A stretch of DNA of 8,393 nt from Akkermansia muciniphila (GTDB lineage Bacteria > Verrucomicrobiota > Verrucomicrobiia > Limisphaerales > UBA9464). The DNA is taken from NCBI GenBank assembly GCA_945873715.1, contig CAMCFL010000109.1, positions 1 to 8,393 on the forward strand, given 5' to 3'. This document shows positions 6,627 through 8,393 of the stretch, in pieces. The stretch's first letter is position 1; the number at the start of each line of letters is the position of its first letter. Position numbers and translations under genes: made by a program. The notes beneath the pieces are model-generated. The model worked only from the letters and a program-made list of their open reading frames with translations. It ran no database searches and was not told the origin of the DNA.

Positions 6627-6781
6627 GGAGGGAAGGATCGACTCGGCCGCCCGATCGGATCGGGAGAAGTCGTGAAATCCAGGATCCCGTATCGGTGGAC
6701 CGTGGGTTGGTATCCCCGCTGCTTAACGGCGGACTTGCCGCCGCTTTCGCGGGGCTGTTGCAGGTCAGGAGACCGTCCTCC
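6627..6781 (+). promoter_or_regulatory. Structured 5' leader resembling a cobalamin-type riboswitch (candidate)
   Basis: Several blocks occur in the order expected for a cobalamin riboswitch: a possible closing stem GGAGG (6627-6631) with CCTCC (6777-6781); a P2-like stem GATCG/CGATC (6636-6640/6652-6656); GGGAGAA (6662-6668) like the GGGAA block; GTGAAATCC (6672-6680) like GGTGAAAATCC; CCCGTATCGGTG (6686-6697) like CCCGCAACTGTG; a long two-part hairpin CCCCGC/GCGGGG (6714-6719/6749-6754) enclosing CGGCGG/CCGCCG (6727-6732/6738-6743); and TCAGGAGACC (6765-6774), which matches the conserved 3' block. It ends 28 bp before the receptor ATG, where such switches usually sit. Against it: the conserved GCCACTG and GGGAAGG blocks of the central hairpin are not recognisable. 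It is either a diverged or variant cobalamin aptamer, another structured leader, or chance similarity. Confidence 0.38.
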
Positions 6782-6809
6782 CAATTCAGGAATGCAGACC
6801 CATCGAAAC

Positions 6810-8393
6810 ATGAAATCCAGAAACAAGAATCACAGGAAGCTTTGGAAGTACGGCGGTGTGTTGACCGCCTTGGCGGCCCACGGACTGGCGGCCCAGACGC
6901 CGGCAACCAGCGCTCCGCCGGTCACGACGGCGGCGGCGACCAACGACCTCAGTCGGGTGGTCGTCGAGGGCCTCCCACTGAACGAGACGGTGCTGCCTAC
7001 CGCTCGGCCGGTGGATTCGGTGATGGGCGACGATCGTTCGATCATTGATACGCCCCGCTCGGTGAGCCTGGTGACCAAGGCACAGATGGAGGCCCGCGCG
7101 ATCACGCGCGCAACGGACTTCAACCAGTATGCGCCCGGCGTCTATACGCCTTCCCGCTACGGTTTGGCCAACGTTCCGGTCATCCGGGGCGAGTTGAGCG
7201 AGATCTACCAGAACGGCCAGCGGACGATCTACAGCCGGAACTCGCTGCTCGCGAGCTTCAATCAGGTGGAGGCGATGGACATCGTCAAGGGCCCGGGCTC
7301 GGCGATCTACGGTCCGCAGGGACAAGGCCCGGGCGGCTACGTCAACTTTGTCACCAAGGCTCCCTACTTCGATCAGTTCCGCGGGGAACTGATCAGTCGT
7401 TGGGGAACCTACGTCCCGGGAGGGCAATCGTATTTCAGTCCGGAATGGGTCCTGGACGTGGGTGGACCGATCAACGAGAAGGTCGCCTACCGGGTGAGCT
7501 ACCTCGGTCGCGAGGCCGAGGGTTACTACCAGAACGTCAAGGACAACACGCAGGACCTCTTTGCGGCGCTGACCTTCCGGCCGACGGACAAGCTGACGAT
7601 CGACTGGAACGCCCAGTTCTACACCAGTCGGTTCAACGAGGTCATCGGCATCAACCGTGTCACCCAGGAGTTGATCGACGACTGGAATTACATCGCGGGG
7701 CCCGTGCTCCCCAACAACCGTTGGGGTGATCCGCTCAACTCCATCGGTGCGTTCGGGTTGAATGCGAACTTCGCATTGCTCAATCCAGAACTAGCCCAGC
7801 GCGTGAAGGTGTATCCCTGGCAGACCATCAACTCGCCTGCCGACAGCGCAGCCGGGAAGAAGTTCTCCTCGCAGATGTTGACGACCTACAACATCAATGA
7901 GACGGCCAAGATCGTGAACCGGGCGTATGGCGAGACGCAGGAGAGCCGCAAGATCTCCGGGTATGGCTATACCGAATGGGTTCCGGAGAACTGGATGATC
8001 AACGACCGGTTGGAGCTGCACCTGGGAGTGGATCCGCAGCTGGGAGGCTACGAACTCCCGATCAAGACCATCTCTGGCATTGATTTCCGTTACTCGGAGC
8101 TCCTGGCCTACCAGGACTTCTCGGTGGAACCGTTCTTTCTTTATGACGTGACCCAGCCGGCGTCCACGTTCGCCTTGCCCTACAATCCGGCGGTGATCAG
8201 CGCGGGCGGCGGATTCAATGTGCCGGGCCAGCCCGGATACGGTGGCAACCCGTTCCCGTCGGCCGGAAACCAGGAGAGTTCGCTGCTCCAGACTGCGTTG
8301 TTCACCCAGTGGGATCTCCAGTTCCACGAGAAGTTCAGCGTGGTGGTGGGTGGGCGTGGAGACTATTTCAACGCGGACACGGCCAGCCCGGCG
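6810..8393 (+). CDS. TonB-dependent outer-membrane receptor (partial, N-terminal part)
   Basis: An outer-membrane beta-barrel transporter that takes up a large or scarce ligand using TonB energy. The first 528 residues are present and the frame is open to the right edge; such receptors usually reach 700-1000 residues. Seen: a signal peptide with basic N-region (residues 2-13), hydrophobic core to about residue 26 and a likely cleavage site near Ala27/Ala28; an Ala/Thr/Pro-rich linker; a possible TonB box around SRVVVEG (48-54); and the plug domain (about 75-185) with TPRSVSLVT, NVPVIRGE (121-128) and VKGPGSAIYG (159-168), followed by barrel strands. Plug wording is closest to siderophore-type (FhuA-like) receptors. 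ATG 6810 gives a standard signal peptide; the in-frame ATG at 6792 adds six residues and cannot be excluded, since neither has a good Shine-Dalgarno sequence. A structured leader precedes it. The ligand might be iron-siderophore, cobalamin-like, or the substrate of the neighbouring catabolic genes. Confidence 0.93.
   Translation, partial: MKSRNKNHRKLWKYGGVLTALAAHGLAAQTPATSAPPVTTAAATNDLSRVVVEGLPLNETVLPTARPVDSVMGDDRSIIDTPRSVSLVTKAQMEARAITRATDFNQYAPGVYTPSRYGLANVPVIRGELSEIYQNGQRTIYSRNSLLASFNQVEAMDIVKGPGSAIYGPQGQGPGGYVNFVTKAPYFDQFRGELISRWGTYVPGGQSYFSPEWVLDVGGPINEKVAYRVSYLGREAEGYYQNVKDNTQDLFAALTFRPTDKLTIDWNAQFYTSRFNEVIGINRVTQELIDDWNYIAGPVLPNNRWGDPLNSIGAFGLNANFALLNPELAQRVKVYPWQTINSPADSAAGKKFSSQMLTTYNINETAKIVNRAYGETQESRKISGYGYTEWVPENWMINDRLELHLGVDPQLGGYELPIKTISGIDFRYSELLAYQDFSVEPFFLYDVTQPASTFALPYNPAVISAGGGFNVPGQPGYGGNPFPSAGNQESSLLQTALFTQWDLQFHEKFSVVVGGRGDYFNADTASPA

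Noticed and set aside
6587..6636. TPP-riboswitch-like words (GGTGCC, TGATCCGGGAA, GCG, GAGGGAA)
   Set aside because: The order is suggestive, but the essential CTGAGA and GAACC-type elements are missing and the helices do not form well. Treated as chance similarity.
6763..6774. AGGAG at 6767-6771 as the receptor ribosome binding site
   Set aside because: It is 20 bp from the ATG at 6792 and 38 bp from that at 6810, too far for normal initiation. It also lies in the GGTC-AGGA-GACC block of the structured leader.
6786..7427. A 213-codon minus-strand frame across the receptor start, and another at 7791-8327
   Set aside because: Both are antisense to a clear TonB-dependent receptor with signal peptide and plug motifs.
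1..8393. CRISPR arrays, tRNA/rRNA genes, insertion sequences, attachment sites
   Set aside because: No spaced repeats, cloverleaf-like segments, transposase genes or terminal inverted repeats were found on either strand by reading.

Overview
The window is GC-rich, densely coding bacterial DNA. It carries a metabolic gene cluster plus the start of an outer-membrane receptor gene, so the host is Gram-negative. Most genes lack a clear Shine-Dalgarno sequence and start by overlapping the previous stop codon. The style of the receptor (siderophore-type plug, Ala-rich signal peptide, Ala/Thr/Pro-rich mature N-terminus) and the gene mix would fit Verrucomicrobiota (e.g. Opitutales/Verrucomicrobiales). 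That placement is an impression, not a proof.

Layout. The left 4.86 kb is one minus-strand operon, read from right to left: a CDA-fold nucleobase/nucleoside deaminase (4860-4354), a 22-bp gap, a PCMH-type FAD-linked oxidoreductase (4331-2952), a creatininase-family metallohydrolase (2955-2167), a CocE/NonD (S15-like) alpha/beta hydrolase (2170-398), and the ATPase of a NitT/TauT-type ABC importer (401 to beyond base 1). The last three junctions are 4-bp stop/start overlaps (ATGA, TTGA, ATGA), so translation is probably coupled. A 117-bp intergenic region separates this operon from a divergent, plus-strand amidase-signature enzyme (4978-6285) with an intact Lys-Ser-Ser triad. About 0.5 kb without a convincing gene follows. 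It holds a weak promoter candidate and, directly before the next gene, a structured leader that resembles parts of a cobalamin riboswitch. The window ends inside a TonB-dependent receptor gene (6810 to beyond 8393).

Reading the cluster as a whole (inference): it pairs outer-membrane uptake (TonB receptor) and inner-membrane uptake (NitT/TauT ABC importer) with enzymes that could deaminate an exocyclic amine, oxidise a hydroxy or similar carbon, open a cyclic amide, and split linear amide or ester bonds. That looks like a scavenging and degradation pathway for a small nitrogen-containing, probably heterocyclic, compound. I do not recognise a named pathway with this gene set, and the substrate cannot be read from the sequence. 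The most interesting items are the unassigned catabolic module and the atypical cobalamin-like leader in front of the receptor gene.
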